The position numbers and the translations under genes are program-made. The notes below the pieces were generated by a model. It was not told the DNA's origin, made no database searches, and worked only from the letters and a program-made list of their open reading frames with translations. From Anaerolineae bacterium (GTDB taxonomy: Bacteria; Chloroflexota; Anaerolineae; Anaerolineales; Anaerolineaceae): a stretch of 64,000 nt of DNA. Shown one piece after another: positions 53,995 through 63,334 of the stretch. Within the stretch, counting starts at the first letter, position 1. Each line of letters begins with the position of its first letter. The stretch is taken from contig JABLXK010000002.1 in the NCBI GenBank assembly GCA_013178095.1, positions 248,001 through 312,000 on the forward strand, read 5' to 3'.

Positions 53995-54690
53995 TTAGCT
54001 GCGGCGGCGGCCGCCGGTGAACAACAGGACGTAATACAGCAGGGTGGAGAGGGCCTGCACCGCGCCGGCCACGTAGGTGAGCGCGGCGGCATCCAGCACG
54101 CTGTTGACGCCCTGCATCTCGCCGGCATACACGATGCCGGATGTGGCGAGCATTTCCTTGGCGCGTTTGGAGGCGTCGACTTCGACCGGGATGGTGACGA
54201 TAGCGAACACAGCGGTGGCGGCGAACAGGATCAATCCGATGAGCGCCAGGTTCTGGCTGTTAAGGAAGAAGCCAATCATGAAGATGATGGGGCCGAGCCA
54301 GGAACCCAATTGCACAGAGGGCACCATCAGCGAGCGCAGCTTGAGCGGGCCGTAACCCTCGGCGTGCTGGATGGCGTGCCCGGCTTCGTGGGCGGCCACG
54401 CCGGCGGCGGCTACGCTGGGGGTGGCGTACACGGCCTGGCTGAGGTTCAGCACCTTTTTAGAGGGGTCGTAATGGTCGCTGAGCGTGCCGCGCACCTCAT
54501 TGACGGCCACATCGCGCAGGCCTTTGGCGTCCAGCACGGCGCGCGCCACTTCAGCGCCGGTCATGCCGTTGCCGGTGCGCACCTTGGAATAGCGGTTGAA
54601 AGCGCCCTGCACCTTGGCCTGGGCATAGAAGCCCAGCAGGAGGGCGGGCAAACTGATCAGAAGATATAAACCATAACCACCGAAATACAT
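53995..54690 (-). CDS. Membrane zinc metallopeptidase, YugP family
   Basis: A 231-residue membrane protein with a zinc-peptidase motif HEAGHAIQHAEGY (HExxH, residues about 101-113), an N-terminal membrane segment and two more after the motif. It fits the YugP/DUF2227-like family of putative membrane proteases, about 225 residues; targets are unknown. The N-terminal QAKVQGAFNRYSKVRTGNGMTGAEVARAVLD is typical. Monocistronic; a repeat-derived terminator follows its stop and tRNA-Arg lies upstream. Confidence 0.88.
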   Translation of the reverse strand: MYFGGYGLYLLISLPALLLGFYAQAKVQGAFNRYSKVRTGNGMTGAEVARAVLDAKGLRDVAVNEVRGTLSDHYDPSKKVLNLSQAVYATPSVAAAGVAAHEAGHAIQHAEGYGPLKLRSLMVPSVQLGSWLGPIIFMIGFFLNSQNLALIGLILFAATAVFAIVTIPVEVDASKRAKEMLATSGIVYAGEMQGVNSVLDAAALTYVAGAVQALSTLLYYVLLFTGGRRRS

Positions 54691-54791
54691 TCTTGCTCCT
54701 TATGAATCCTATATTTTCTATAATATTATACGATTTTCAAATCAGCAGGTTGTAATCGAAGTATAAATTCTTTATTAATTAAATACAAAGG

Positions 54792-54863
54792 CGTCCCTGG
54801 GGAGACTCGAACTCCCGCTTCTAGCTCCGGAGGCTAGCGCTCTATCCACTGAGCTACAGGGAC
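54792..54863 (-). tRNA. tRNA-Arg (anticodon CCG)
   Basis: A 72-nt cloverleaf: acceptor GTCCCTG with CAGGGAC, anticodon stem CTAGC/GCTAG enclosing CTCCGGA, so the anticodon is CCG, reading CGG. The variable loop has only four bases (AAGC). CCA is not encoded; the discriminator base is G. Confidence 0.93.
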
Positions 54864-55096
54864 GCATCGTTTTCCATTTTACCACGCCGGACAGCATCAT
54901 AGCCGCGAATGAACGCAGATTTTTACCATTCCACGCTCATCCCAGCCTTCTTTCATCGTGCATCCACAGGGAGAAGGTGTTGGCTTCGCAGCCACACTCA
55001 CCGAGCTCAGCAAGCCGGATAAGGTGATGGATATTCCAAAGATATTGAATTCCCGTGTACAATTGAGGGCGATTTTGTGCAATTTAAAGGGAAAGC

Positions 55097-55825
55097 ATGC
55101 GCATATTCTTCGTCAGGCACGGACAATCGGAAAACAACGCGCTATGGGCGCGCACGCAGTCGCATCACGGGCGCGTGCCGGACCCGGAGCTCACCGAGAC
55201 GGGCAAGCGCCAACTGGCTTATACGGCGCAATTCCTGGATTACTGCCTGTCGGGCGAGAGCGGCAACGCCTGCGACCCGAGCTGCACCAGCAGCGAATCG
55301 GGCGTGGTGTACCTGTTCTGCAGCCTGATGGTGCGCTCGATCCAGTCCGGCCTGATCATCAGCGACCGCCTGAACCTGCCGCTGGTGGCCTATACGGACA
55401 TTCACGAAACCGGCGGCATTTTCAGCTACAACCCGGACACGGAGGAGTACTCCGGCGAGGTGGGCAGCACGCCGGCAGCCTTGAAGAACCGCTATCCCGA
55501 TTTGGTACTTCCCAAGGACCTGGACTGGGACAAGGGCTGGTGGGAGCGCCCGTTTGAAAAGAGCGAAGATTCCAACTTGCGCGCCGCGCGCCTGGTGGAG
55601 ACGCTGAAAGAACGCCACATGGGCAGCGCCGATACGATCATCCTGGTCAGTCACGGCGGCTTCTACAACCATTTCATGTGGCAGGTGCTGGGCATCGCGC
55701 GCCCCGAACATACCTGGTTCGAACTGTTCAACGGGGCGATCACACTGGTGGACATTGATGAGGAACGTTCCAGCGTGGTGTACAGCAATCGCTACAGCTT
55801 CATGCCGACCGAGATCGTCACTTAA
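55097..55825 (+). CDS. Histidine phosphatase-family protein
   Basis: A 242-residue phosphatase of the phosphoglycerate-mutase superfamily. The catalytic His is in FFVRHGQSENNAL (RHG at residues about 6-8) and the second in LVSHGGFYNH; the acid region lies between. The middle (WDKGWWERPFEKSED) is unusual and longer than in simple members. The substrate is unknown: sugar phosphates, cobalamin precursors and others are possible. Monocistronic; its stop overlaps the stop of the convergent dus gene within the sequence TTAA. Confidence 0.87.
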   Translation: MRIFFVRHGQSENNALWARTQSHHGRVPDPELTETGKRQLAYTAQFLDYCLSGESGNACDPSCTSSESGVVYLFCSLMVRSIQSGLIISDRLNLPLVAYTDIHETGGIFSYNPDTEEYSGEVGSTPAALKNRYPDLVLPKDLDWDKGWWERPFEKSEDSNLRAARLVETLKERHMGSADTIILVSHGGFYNHFMWQVLGIARPEHTWFELFNGAITLVDIDEERSSVVYSNRYSFMPTEIVT

Positions 55826-56769
55826 CAGTTTTTCAGGGCGTCGTCCAGCGCGGCCAGCGGGTGCGGGCTGGTGAGAATGGGGGCGTAAGCGAGGCCGGCG
55901 AACTGCGGGCAATCCAGATAGGCTTTCAGATGCTTGCGAAAAGTGAAAGAAGCTTTCTCAGTCCCATAGAAAGCAGCCATGCTTTCCCAATGCGCACGCA
56001 CCACGTTCAGAATCTCCTCGCGCGATAATAATTGTTTCTCCACGCGGCTGAACAGCCAGGGGTTGCCGAGCGCGGCGCGCCCGATCATAACCGCGTCGCA
56101 GCCGGTTTGAGACCGCATGCGGTCGATATCGTCCAGCGTACGCACGTCGCCATTACCGATCACCGGTATGGAAACAGCCTGTTTGATTTCAGCGACAGGC
56201 TGCCAGTCGCTGGGCTCGCTCCATTTCTGGCGGCGCGTGCGGCCGTGCACCGCCAGGGCAGCCGCGCCGTTATCTTCTAACACACGGGCAACTTCCAGAT
56301 AATTGAGATGCTCGCGATCCCAGCCGATGCGCATCTTGGCCGTGACCGGCAGGCCGGTTTCAGCGTGGAGCGATTGCATGATGGCTGCAATGAGCGAAGG
56401 TTGGGACAACAAACCCGCGCCCGCGCCACGCCCGGCCACGCACTGCACCGAGCAGCCCAGGTTGAGATCAAAGAAATCCGGCTGCAGGGGAAGCAAACGG
56501 CGCACAGCCGGGGGGAAATGCTCCGGCAGGCTGCCGTAGAGTTGGAAGCCGAACGGGCGCTCCTCCGGGGAAAAAGCCGCCCGTCGGGAAAAATCTTTTA
56601 ATTCGGCGGGAACATCCAGCACATTGATGAACTCGCTGTAGGTGACGGCTGAGCCCATGCGGCGGAAAAGCAGGCGCGTGGGCTGGTCGCAGACGCCATC
56701 CATGGGCGCCAGGATGAGATCGCCATGGATGGGAATCGGACCGATGAAAAAAGCGGGTTCGGCGGGCAT
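55822..56769 (-). CDS. dus: tRNA-dihydrouridine synthase
   Basis: Dus reduces uridines in tRNA to dihydrouridine using FMN and NADPH. The 315-residue protein has the FMN-binding TIM-barrel start LAPMDGVCDQPTRLLFRRMG, the region FDLNLGCSVQCVAGRGAGAGLL with the catalytic Cys, VTAKMRIGWD and the phosphate loop IGNGDVRTLDDI and MIGRAALGNPW. It differs from canonical Dus in LNLGCSVQC for the usual N-x-G-C-P motif. It is last of a four-gene operon (molybdenum hydroxylase, chrA, homocysteine methyltransferase, dus). Confidence 0.9.
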   Translation of the reverse strand: MPAEPAFFIGPIPIHGDLILAPMDGVCDQPTRLLFRRMGSAVTYSEFINVLDVPAELKDFSRRAAFSPEERPFGFQLYGSLPEHFPPAVRRLLPLQPDFFDLNLGCSVQCVAGRGAGAGLLSQPSLIAAIMQSLHAETGLPVTAKMRIGWDREHLNYLEVARVLEDNGAAALAVHGRTRRQKWSEPSDWQPVAEIKQAVSIPVIGNGDVRTLDDIDRMRSQTGCDAVMIGRAALGNPWLFSRVEKQLLSREEILNVVRAHWESMAAFYGTEKASFTFRKHLKAYLDCPQFAGLAYAPILTSPHPLAALDDALKNC

Positions 56770-56779
56770 GCCGGGTCGA

Positions 56780-57667
56780 TCAGCGCAGCAGCCTGACCTG
56801 TTCGGCGATGGCTTTCAGGTGGGCGGGGGAGGTGCCGCAACAGCCGCCGATGATGCGCGCGCCGGCGCCGGCCCATTCCGCCACGCGCGAAGCCATGGCT
56901 TCAGGGGTTACATCGTAGATCGGGCGGCCATTTTCATCCAAACGGGGCAGGCCGGCATTGGGCTTGAACCAGATGGGGAGATCGGTGGCATCAGCCAGTT
57001 CCTTGAGCGCGGCCAGGTTATCCTCCAGGCTCTTGCCGCAGTTGATGCCGACAGCCGCCAGACCCATGCCGCGCATGGCCTGGGCAAATTTCGCGGGGCT
57101 GACGCCCATCATGGTGCGCGTGCCGCGATCATAGCTGAATGAGACGATCAGCGGAAGGCTGCAGGCGGTTTTCACGCCGCGCACGGCAGCCAGCGCTTCC
57201 GAGAGGTCGAACTGCGTTTCCACCACCAGCAGATCCACGCCGGCCGCGGCCAACGCTTCGGCCTGCTCGCGGTAAGCGGCTTCGGCGTCGGTTTCATCCA
57301 GCAGCCCCAGCGGCTTGAGCATCTGCCCGAGCGGGCCGAGCGAGCCAGCCACCAGCGCGCCGCCGGCAGCCGCTTCGGCTTTGGCCAGGCGGACAGCCTT
57401 GGTGTTGACGTCCGCGAAACGATCGGCCAGCCCGGCCGCTTCCAGGCGCAAGTGCGAGGCGCCAAAGGTGCAGGTGAGGATAATGTCGGAGCCGGCTTGT
57501 ATAAAATCACGGTACAAACCGGAGATGGCTGCGGGATTATGCAACACCCAATTTTCGGCTGTTGTGCCCTGGGGCAGGCCGCGCTGCATCAGGTTGGTGC
57601 CGGTGGCGCCGTCGGAAACCAGGTATTTTTTATCAGCCAACAGGTGCTCAAAAGTCGGGTTGCTCAT
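56780..57667 (-). CDS. Homocysteine S-methyltransferase-family protein
   Basis: A 295-residue zinc enzyme that passes a methyl group from a small donor (S-methylmethionine or betaine type) to homocysteine, making methionine. The three Cys ligands are in VGINCGKS and IIGGCCGTSPAHL, the start SDGATGTNLMQRGLP and the barrel are normal. There is no cobalamin domain, so the donor is not B12-linked unless a partner exists elsewhere. It is 10 nt upstream of dus and 27 nt downstream of chrA, co-transcribed with both; the functional link is not evident. Confidence 0.88.
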   Translation of the reverse strand: MSNPTFEHLLADKKYLVSDGATGTNLMQRGLPQGTTAENWVLHNPAAISGLYRDFIQAGSDIILTCTFGASHLRLEAAGLADRFADVNTKAVRLAKAEAAAGGALVAGSLGPLGQMLKPLGLLDETDAEAAYREQAEALAAAGVDLLVVETQFDLSEALAAVRGVKTACSLPLIVSFSYDRGTRTMMGVSPAKFAQAMRGMGLAAVGINCGKSLEDNLAALKELADATDLPIWFKPNAGLPRLDENGRPIYDVTPEAMASRVAEWAGAGARIIGGCCGTSPAHLKAIAEQVRLLR

Positions 57668-57694
57668 GGAATCAGTCCTTAACTGTGCAGAGAT

Positions 57695-58840
57695 TTAGAA
57701 TAAATATACTTTGGCAAGACCAAAAAGAAAACCGCCGATAATCACCCAAAGCGCGTCTATTTTGTAACGCAGCAACAAGAAAAGAGAAACCAGCGCCAAC
57801 AGGGCAGTGGTGAGATCGGTCACCGAAGCCCGGTAAACCCCGAAAGTTACGTAAGCAATCAGCGCCACCGAAGCGGCCACCACGCCTTTCAGGAAATTCT
57901 GCACCCAGGGAATGTGGCTGATCTTCGGCAGGTATTTCCCGGTGAAGATCACGATCAGGAAAGAGGGAATGAACATGCCCAGGGTAGCCACCAGTGCGCC
58001 GGGGAAACCGGCCACCACGTAGCCGGTGAAGGTGGCGGTGGAGGAGATCGGGCCGGGCGTGATCTGTCCGGCCGCCACCGCGTCCAGCATTTGCTGGTAG
58101 GTCAGCCAGTGATATTGATTGACCACTTCGCGCTGCATGAAAGCGATCAGCACGTAAGTGCTGCCGAACAACAGCGCGCCGACCTTGAGGAAAAACAACC
58201 CCATCTGGAGCAATTGATCCTGAAAGAAAGAAGGCAGCATAACTTTGGCCTGGGGCAGGTTGGCAAAACTGCCAAAAGCGATGAACATGGGCAGGAACTG
58301 GATCACGGGCGGACTATAGAGGATAATGCCCAACAGACCGCCGGCAAAAATGATCGGCACCTCGCTCACGCCCAGGAAAGCAGCTACCAGCGCAGCCAGG
58401 GCGATAAAACCGGTCTTGTAATCGGTGAAAGCCGATTTCCCAAGGCGCAGGAACGCGGCGGTCAGGATGGCGGCGACCACCGGGTTGACGCCCTTGAAAA
58501 TGCCGGAGACTTCGGGTAAACTGCCATACTGCGTATAGATTATCGCAAGCGCCAGGCTCATGGCCGCGCCGGGGAAGATAAAGCTGATGGCGGCAGTGAA
58601 CAGCCCGGGCAAGCCGGCTCGAATAAAGCCTAAATGTGCGGCCATCTCGGTGGCATTAGGGCCGGGCACGATGTTGGTGGCGGCCAGCATCTCCATGAAG
58701 TATTCTTGCGAGACCCACTTGCGCTTATGGACCGCTTCCTCTTCCATCATGCCGATGGTAACAGCGGGACCACCGAAGCCGATGGTCCCGATCTTAAAGA
58801 ACAAAGCGCCAAGCTCCAACAGCCGGGATGATTCTTTCAC
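57695..58840 (-). CDS. chrA: Chromate transporter ChrA family (two-domain)
   Basis: A 381-residue membrane protein with about 10-12 helices formed by two ChrA domains: the N-terminal domain has FFKIGTIGFGGPAVTIGMM and NIVPGPNATEMAAHLGF, and the second has FLKVGALLFGSTYVLIAFM and GQITPGPISSTATFTGYV. Some members pump chromate out; the role of most others is unknown. It lies 12 nt after a molybdenum hydroxylase gene, so an oxyanion such as molybdate, tungstate or chromate is a reasonable guess. Confidence 0.9.
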   Translation of the reverse strand: MKESSRLLELGALFFKIGTIGFGGPAVTIGMMEEEAVHKRKWVSQEYFMEMLAATNIVPGPNATEMAAHLGFIRAGLPGLFTAAISFIFPGAAMSLALAIIYTQYGSLPEVSGIFKGVNPVVAAILTAAFLRLGKSAFTDYKTGFIALAALVAAFLGVSEVPIIFAGGLLGIILYSPPVIQFLPMFIAFGSFANLPQAKVMLPSFFQDQLLQMGLFFLKVGALLFGSTYVLIAFMQREVVNQYHWLTYQQMLDAVAAGQITPGPISSTATFTGYVVAGFPGALVATLGMFIPSFLIVIFTGKYLPKISHIPWVQNFLKGVVAASVALIAYVTFGVYRASVTDLTTALLALVSLFLLLRYKIDALWVIIGGFLFGLAKVYLF

Positions 58841-58852
58841 GTTGAAACAGAT

Positions 58853-61777
58853 CTACGCTTTCAAGTCTGACAGTAATTTTTCTTTGGTAATGGGCAGATC
58901 GCGGAACCACACGCCGGTGGCGTTGTGAATGGCGCTGACCACCGAAGGAGCGGTGCCATCCACCGAGATCTCGGCCACGGATTTGGCGCCATAAGGGCCG
59001 GTGGGCTCATCCGTCTGGATGAAGATCACGTCCATAGGGGGCAGCTCGTTGGATTTGTACATCTTGTACTTTTCAAAATCGTCGTTGGTGATGTGGCCGG
59101 CTTTATCGTAGTAGGTATCCTCGCACAGCGTAAAGCCCAGCGCCTGGGCCATGCCGCCTTCCACCTGGCCGCCCGCGGTGAGCGGGTTGATCACGCGGCC
59201 GCAATCGACCATCATGAGCAGGCGTTCGATCTCCAATTCGCCGGTTTCCATGTTCACCTTGACTTCAGCGAACTGCGCGCCGGTGGGCGGGGGGCTGACG
59301 TAACTGACAAAGGATTCGGTAGCCATGATCTGGTGCTGGTCGAGGTTGTTCAGGCTGCTCAAAGCCACCTCGGAAAGCGTCACCGAGCTTTCATCGGGCG
59401 CGATCACGCGGCGGTCATAAATGATTAATTTATCGGGATCATCCACCTTGAGCATCTTGGCGGCGTGCGTGAGGATATCCTTGCGAATAGTCTTGGCGGC
59501 CTTGGTGACCGCGCCGCCGCTGATGTAGGTGGTCGAGCTGGCGTAAGCGCCCTTGTCGAAGGGGGTGAAGTCGGTATCGGAGGAGTATACGATCATGTCC
59601 TCGACCGGCACGCCCAACTGTTCGGCTGCCATTTGCGCCAGGATGGTATCCGAACCGGTGCCGATGTCGGTAGCGCCGATCAGCAGGTTGAAGGAACCAT
59701 CATCGTTCATCTTGATGGTAGCGGCGGCCATATCCAGGCCGGCGATGCCGCTGCCATGGATCATGACGGCCATGCCGATGCCGCGGCGGATGGGACCGCT
59801 CTGGTTTTTATAGAGTTCGCGTTTCCTGTAGAAATCAGTGGCTTCCAGGCCGACCCGGACGCACTCATCCAACGCGCCGGAGGCCATAGCCTGGTCGTAG
59901 CCCTCGCGGCCTTCGCCCAGTTTGCGCGCCAAGTGCATATTTTCACCCAGCTTGAGCCAGTTCTGCCTCTTGAAAGCAACCACATCCAGCCCCAGCTTTT
60001 CGGCGATTTCTTCCATGAGAACTTCCACGGCAAACTGTTCCTGCATGGCGCCATAGCCGCGGTACGCGCCGGCCGGCGGGGTGGTGGTGTAGACCACGTC
60101 GCAGATGAAGCGCGAATTGGGAGCGTTGTAGAGCGTGAGGCCTTTGAAACCACCCACCATGTTAACCGTCAGGCCGTGCGTGCCGTAAGCACCGGTGTCG
60201 CCGATCAGGCGCAGCTCGGCGGCTACGACCGTCTTATCCTTGAGGCCCAGCTTGTAGCGGATAATCTGGCGGTGGCGCGAACGGCCGCTGGTGAATTCCT
60301 GGCTGCGGGTGTATTCCATGCGCACAGGCTTGCCGGTGGCGATGGTCAGGTGGCCGCACAGGTCCTCGAGCAGGACTTCCTGCTTGCCGCCAAAACCGCC
60401 GCCGATGCGCGGCTTGATCACGCGGATGCGCTTGACAGGCAGGCCGATGAGCGGGGCGATGATGCGGCGCACGTGGAAGGGCACCTGGGTGCTGGAGCGC
60501 ACCACCAGGCGGTCGTCCTCGTCAAAATACGTGATGCAAACGTGCGGTTCCATCTGGCCGTGCTGCTGCTTGGGCGTGCGGTATTCGCCTTCGAAAACGT
60601 GATCGCAGGCGGCGAAAGTACCGTCGGGGTCGCCCACTTCGGCTTCAATGTGGTGCACGATGTTGTGAGAGGCGTCGTAGATGCCCTCAGTGTCGGGTTC
60701 GTCGTGGATGACGGGAGCGCCGTCCTGCATGGCGGCTTCCATATCCAGCACAGGCTCGAGCACCTCGTAATCAACCTTGATCAGTTCGAGCGCCTTATCG
60801 GCGATCTCCTGCGTGTCGGCGGCCACGATGGCCACACGGTCGCCCACGTGACGCACCTTGTTATCCAGGGAAACCTGGTCGTGCGGCAGAGGCTGGGGGT
60901 AGCTCTGCCCGCCGGTGGCGTACTTGATACGCGGGATGTCCTTATACGTAATGACGGCGCGCACACCCGGCAGGGCTTTAGCAGCGCTCACGTCGATATC
61001 TTTAATGCGGGCATGCGCGTGGGGGCTGGTGAGCAGCGCGCCATAGAGCATGCCCTCCGGCTGCACGTCGTCGGTGAAAGCGGGTTTGCCGGTGACCAGC
61101 TTGACGCCGTCCACTTTCTGGCTGGCCTTGCCGACCACAGCGGTTTTGGGCATCTTGCCGGGGGTGATCACCAGCGGAAGCAGCGGGTCGGCGTTGCCGT
61201 CCTTGCGGTAGTAAGCCGCGGGCAGTTTGATCTCGCTGACGTCTTTATCATAGAAAAATTCCGGGGGGGTGTAGGGAGCGACCTGTTCGCCGCGCATGAC
61301 AGCCGCGGCGCGCAAGACCGCATCCACGATGCGTACGTAGCCGGTGCAGCGGCACAGCACGCCGGAAAGGGCTTTACGCACGTCAGACGCGGTGGGTTTT
61401 TTGTTCCGGTCGAGGAAGGCCTTGGCGGTGAGGAGCTGCGCGGGGGTGCAGAAACCGCACTGGATGGCGCCGGTCTCGAGGAAGGCCTGCTGTAGAGGAT
61501 GCAGATGGTCGTGGTCGCCCAGCGCTTCCAGCGTCTCGATCTGCTTGCCGTCCAGGGTTTGCATGTTCAGCAGGCAGGATTTGGCCGGAACGCCGTTCAA
61601 CAGCACGGTGCACATGCCGCAATCCCCCTGGCGGCAGCCGGTTTTGACGCTTTTCAACCCGGCGGTATCGCGCAAGAAATCCAACAGGACTTGTTTGGGC
61701 GGTACGTTCCAGGTTTGGGTTTGGCCGTTAAGGGTAAGCGTAATGGCGATCTTTTCAGGTTGGGAAGTTTGTTCCAT
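58853..61777 (-). CDS. Molybdenum hydroxylase (xanthine dehydrogenase/aldehyde oxidoreductase type)
   Basis: A 974-residue enzyme with fused iron-sulfur and molybdenum parts and no FAD domain, as in the Desulfovibrio aldehyde oxidoreductase group. Domain order: plant-type 2Fe-2S (CRQGDCGMCTVLLNGVPAKSC), second 2Fe-2S (CGFCTPAQ ... CRCTGYVRI), then the molybdopterin domains with QMEPHVCITYFDED, GGGFGGKQE, AYRGYGAMQEQ, GATDIGTGSDT and the catalytic Glu in YGAKSVAEISVDGTAP. The start at 61777 is preferred to 61843 because AAGGAG lies before it and similarity starts there. The substrate (an aldehyde, purine or other heterocycle) is unknown. It heads an operon with chrA; mobB at 38.4 kb could help make its cofactor. 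Confidence 0.92.
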   Translation of the reverse strand: MEQTSQPEKIAITLTLNGQTQTWNVPPKQVLLDFLRDTAGLKSVKTGCRQGDCGMCTVLLNGVPAKSCLLNMQTLDGKQIETLEALGDHDHLHPLQQAFLETGAIQCGFCTPAQLLTAKAFLDRNKKPTASDVRKALSGVLCRCTGYVRIVDAVLRAAAVMRGEQVAPYTPPEFFYDKDVSEIKLPAAYYRKDGNADPLLPLVITPGKMPKTAVVGKASQKVDGVKLVTGKPAFTDDVQPEGMLYGALLTSPHAHARIKDIDVSAAKALPGVRAVITYKDIPRIKYATGGQSYPQPLPHDQVSLDNKVRHVGDRVAIVAADTQEIADKALELIKVDYEVLEPVLDMEAAMQDGAPVIHDEPDTEGIYDASHNIVHHIEAEVGDPDGTFAACDHVFEGEYRTPKQQHGQMEPHVCITYFDEDDRLVVRSSTQVPFHVRRIIAPLIGLPVKRIRVIKPRIGGGFGGKQEVLLEDLCGHLTIATGKPVRMEYTRSQEFTSGRSRHRQIIRYKLGLKDKTVVAAELRLIGDTGAYGTHGLTVNMVGGFKGLTLYNAPNSRFICDVVYTTTPPAGAYRGYGAMQEQFAVEVLMEEIAEKLGLDVVAFKRQNWLKLGENMHLARKLGEGREGYDQAMASGALDECVRVGLEATDFYRKRELYKNQSGPIRRGIGMAVMIHGSGIAGLDMAAATIKMNDDGSFNLLIGATDIGTGSDTILAQMAAEQLGVPVEDMIVYSSDTDFTPFDKGAYASSTTYISGGAVTKAAKTIRKDILTHAAKMLKVDDPDKLIIYDRRVIAPDESSVTLSEVALSSLNNLDQHQIMATESFVSYVSPPPTGAQFAEVKVNMETGELEIERLLMMVDCGRVINPLTAGGQVEGGMAQALGFTLCEDTYYDKAGHITNDDFEKYKMYKSNELPPMDVIFIQTDEPTGPYGAKSVAEISVDGTAPSVVSAIHNATGVWFRDLPITKEKLLSDLKA

Positions 61778-61910
61778 CACTTTTATCTGCTCCTTAGAAT
61801 AAGTAGGTAAAGATAAATCTATATAAGAACATGCTAATTTCATTTTACTATATTCGGATTGTCAGACAAAGAAATTAGGAGAATAATTCAGCTATTTTTA
61901 GTGCTTTTAA

Positions 61911-62600
61911 TTAAAGGTCAGCCAATTGATGAATCAAACTGGCTTCCCGGCATAGAAATTCAAAGGATGAGATATCGCGGGATTTCTCCATATCGACGCC
62001 GATCGTTAGCAGGATACTGGCAGGGCGGGCGGACAGGAGGATGATCCTGTCAGCCAAAAAGAGCGCCTCCCTGGGGTCGTGGGTGACGCACAATAAGGTG
62101 AATTTGTCGCTTTGCCAGCGCCGGTCGATGGCTTTCATCAGACGCAGCTTGACATTCAGATCTATGGAGCGGAAAGCTTCGTCCAGGATGAGCAGGTCGG
62201 GGTGGGTGATGAGCGCCCGCGCCAGGTTGACGCGCTGGCGCATGCCGCCGCTCAGGGCGGCGGGTAGGTAATTCTCGAATTCCTCCATCTCCACGCAGCG
62301 CAGCACTTCCCGGTAATCACCCTGTCCGTTAACGAACAAGAGGTTTTCGCGCACGCTGCGCCAGGGGATCAGGCGCGATTCCTGGAATACAAAGGCGCTG
62401 CGCTGCGCGCGATTCACCAGGCTGCCCCTGCCGGGCAGCTCCAACCCGGCGATGATCTTCAACAGGGTGGTCTTTCCGGCGCCGGAAGGGCCCATCAAGG
62501 CCACGCGCTCACCGGGCTGAATATCCAGCGAGATAGCGCGCAGGACTTCCAGTCTGTCGAATGATTTGCATAAATCGCGAGTCGTTATGAGCGCGTCCAT
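61911..62600 (-). CDS. ABC transporter ATP-binding protein (nitrate/sulfonate/taurine type)
   Basis: A 229-residue ATPase of an importer. It has Walker A GPSGAGKTTLL (residues about 36-46), Q-loop VFQESRLIPW, signature LSGGMRQRVNLARAL, Walker B DLLILDEAF and a switch His in CVTHDP. The stretch RLIPWRSVREN is typical of SsuB/TauB/ThiZ-like proteins. Its start overlaps the permease gene by 16 nt. Last of the ABC cassette; a gap of 133 nt separates it from the molybdenum hydroxylase gene. Confidence 0.92.
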   Translation of the reverse strand: MDALITTRDLCKSFDRLEVLRAISLDIQPGERVALMGPSGAGKTTLLKIIAGLELPGRGSLVNRAQRSAFVFQESRLIPWRSVRENLLFVNGQGDYREVLRCVEMEEFENYLPAALSGGMRQRVNLARALITHPDLLILDEAFRSIDLNVKLRLMKAIDRRWQSDKFTLLCVTHDPREALFLADRIILLSARPASILLTIGVDMEKSRDISSFEFLCREASLIHQLADL

Positions 62601-63334
62601 GCTGCCTGGAACCTCCTCGCAATGGATTTAATCAGCGCCTCGGAAAGCAGCCCCAGCAGAACGGCGCCCAGCGTCAACGCCCACACTGCGGGAACGTCCA
62701 CGTTCATGCGCGCGGTCAGGATAGCCTCACCCAGCCCATCCCCGCCGCACAGGTATTCGGCCACCAGCACCACCTTCCAGGCCTGGCCGACGCTCACGTC
62801 CAGGATGGCAGCGATAAAGGGCAGCAGTGAACCCAGATGAATCTCACGCAGGACTTTGCCGGCGGGTACGCGGTACAGGCGCGCCATTTCCAGCAATCCT
62901 TTATCCAGATCGTGCACGCCCGCGACGGTGGTCAGAACGGCCAGCGGGAAAAGCGACAGGAAGGAAATGAAAACCGGCCCACGCCAACCGACACCCCAAG
63001 TGAAGATTACCAGCGACAACCAGGAAATGACTGGCACTGCCTGAACCGTCATGATCAGCGGTCGCAGCAAGTGATAAGCGCCATCCGAAAGTCCCAAAAG
63101 CAGCCCCAGCGGCAGTCCCAGCAGGATGGCCAGCGCCAGTGCCACGAACACTTTCCAGGCGGTTTGCCAGGCTGCCAGGAGCATTTCAAGAGAAGTGAAA
63201 TTGCGCGCCATCAGGCGCAGGGTATCCGACGGGGCGGGCACCAGGATGCCCTTGTTCAGTCTCACGGCCGCAATTTGCCAGAGCAGGATCAGGAGCGCAA
63301 TGCCCGCCAAAGTCCGCCAGAAATTTTTCATCAA
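62585..63334 (-). CDS. ABC transporter permease (SsuC/TauC type)
   Basis: A 249-residue membrane protein with about six helices. The EAA-loop that docks with the ATPase is seen near EMARLYRVPAGKVLREIHLGSLLPF. It overlaps the substrate-binding protein gene at 63331-63334 (ATGA) and the ATPase gene at 62585-62600, so the three are coupled. Confidence 0.92.
   Translation of the reverse strand: MMKNFWRTLAGIALLILLWQIAAVRLNKGILVPAPSDTLRLMARNFTSLEMLLAAWQTAWKVFVALALAILLGLPLGLLLGLSDGAYHLLRPLIMTVQAVPVISWLSLVIFTWGVGWRGPVFISFLSLFPLAVLTTVAGVHDLDKGLLEMARLYRVPAGKVLREIHLGSLLPFIAAILDVSVGQAWKVVLVAEYLCGGDGLGEAILTARMNVDVPAVWALTLGAVLLGLLSEALIKSIARRFQAAWTRS

Noticed and set aside
59465..61495. A 676-codon open frame on the plus strand opposite the molybdenum hydroxylase gene
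   Set aside because: It is antisense to a gene with clear Fe-S and molybdopterin motifs; long antisense frames are expected in GC-rich DNA. The translation has no family-like motif.
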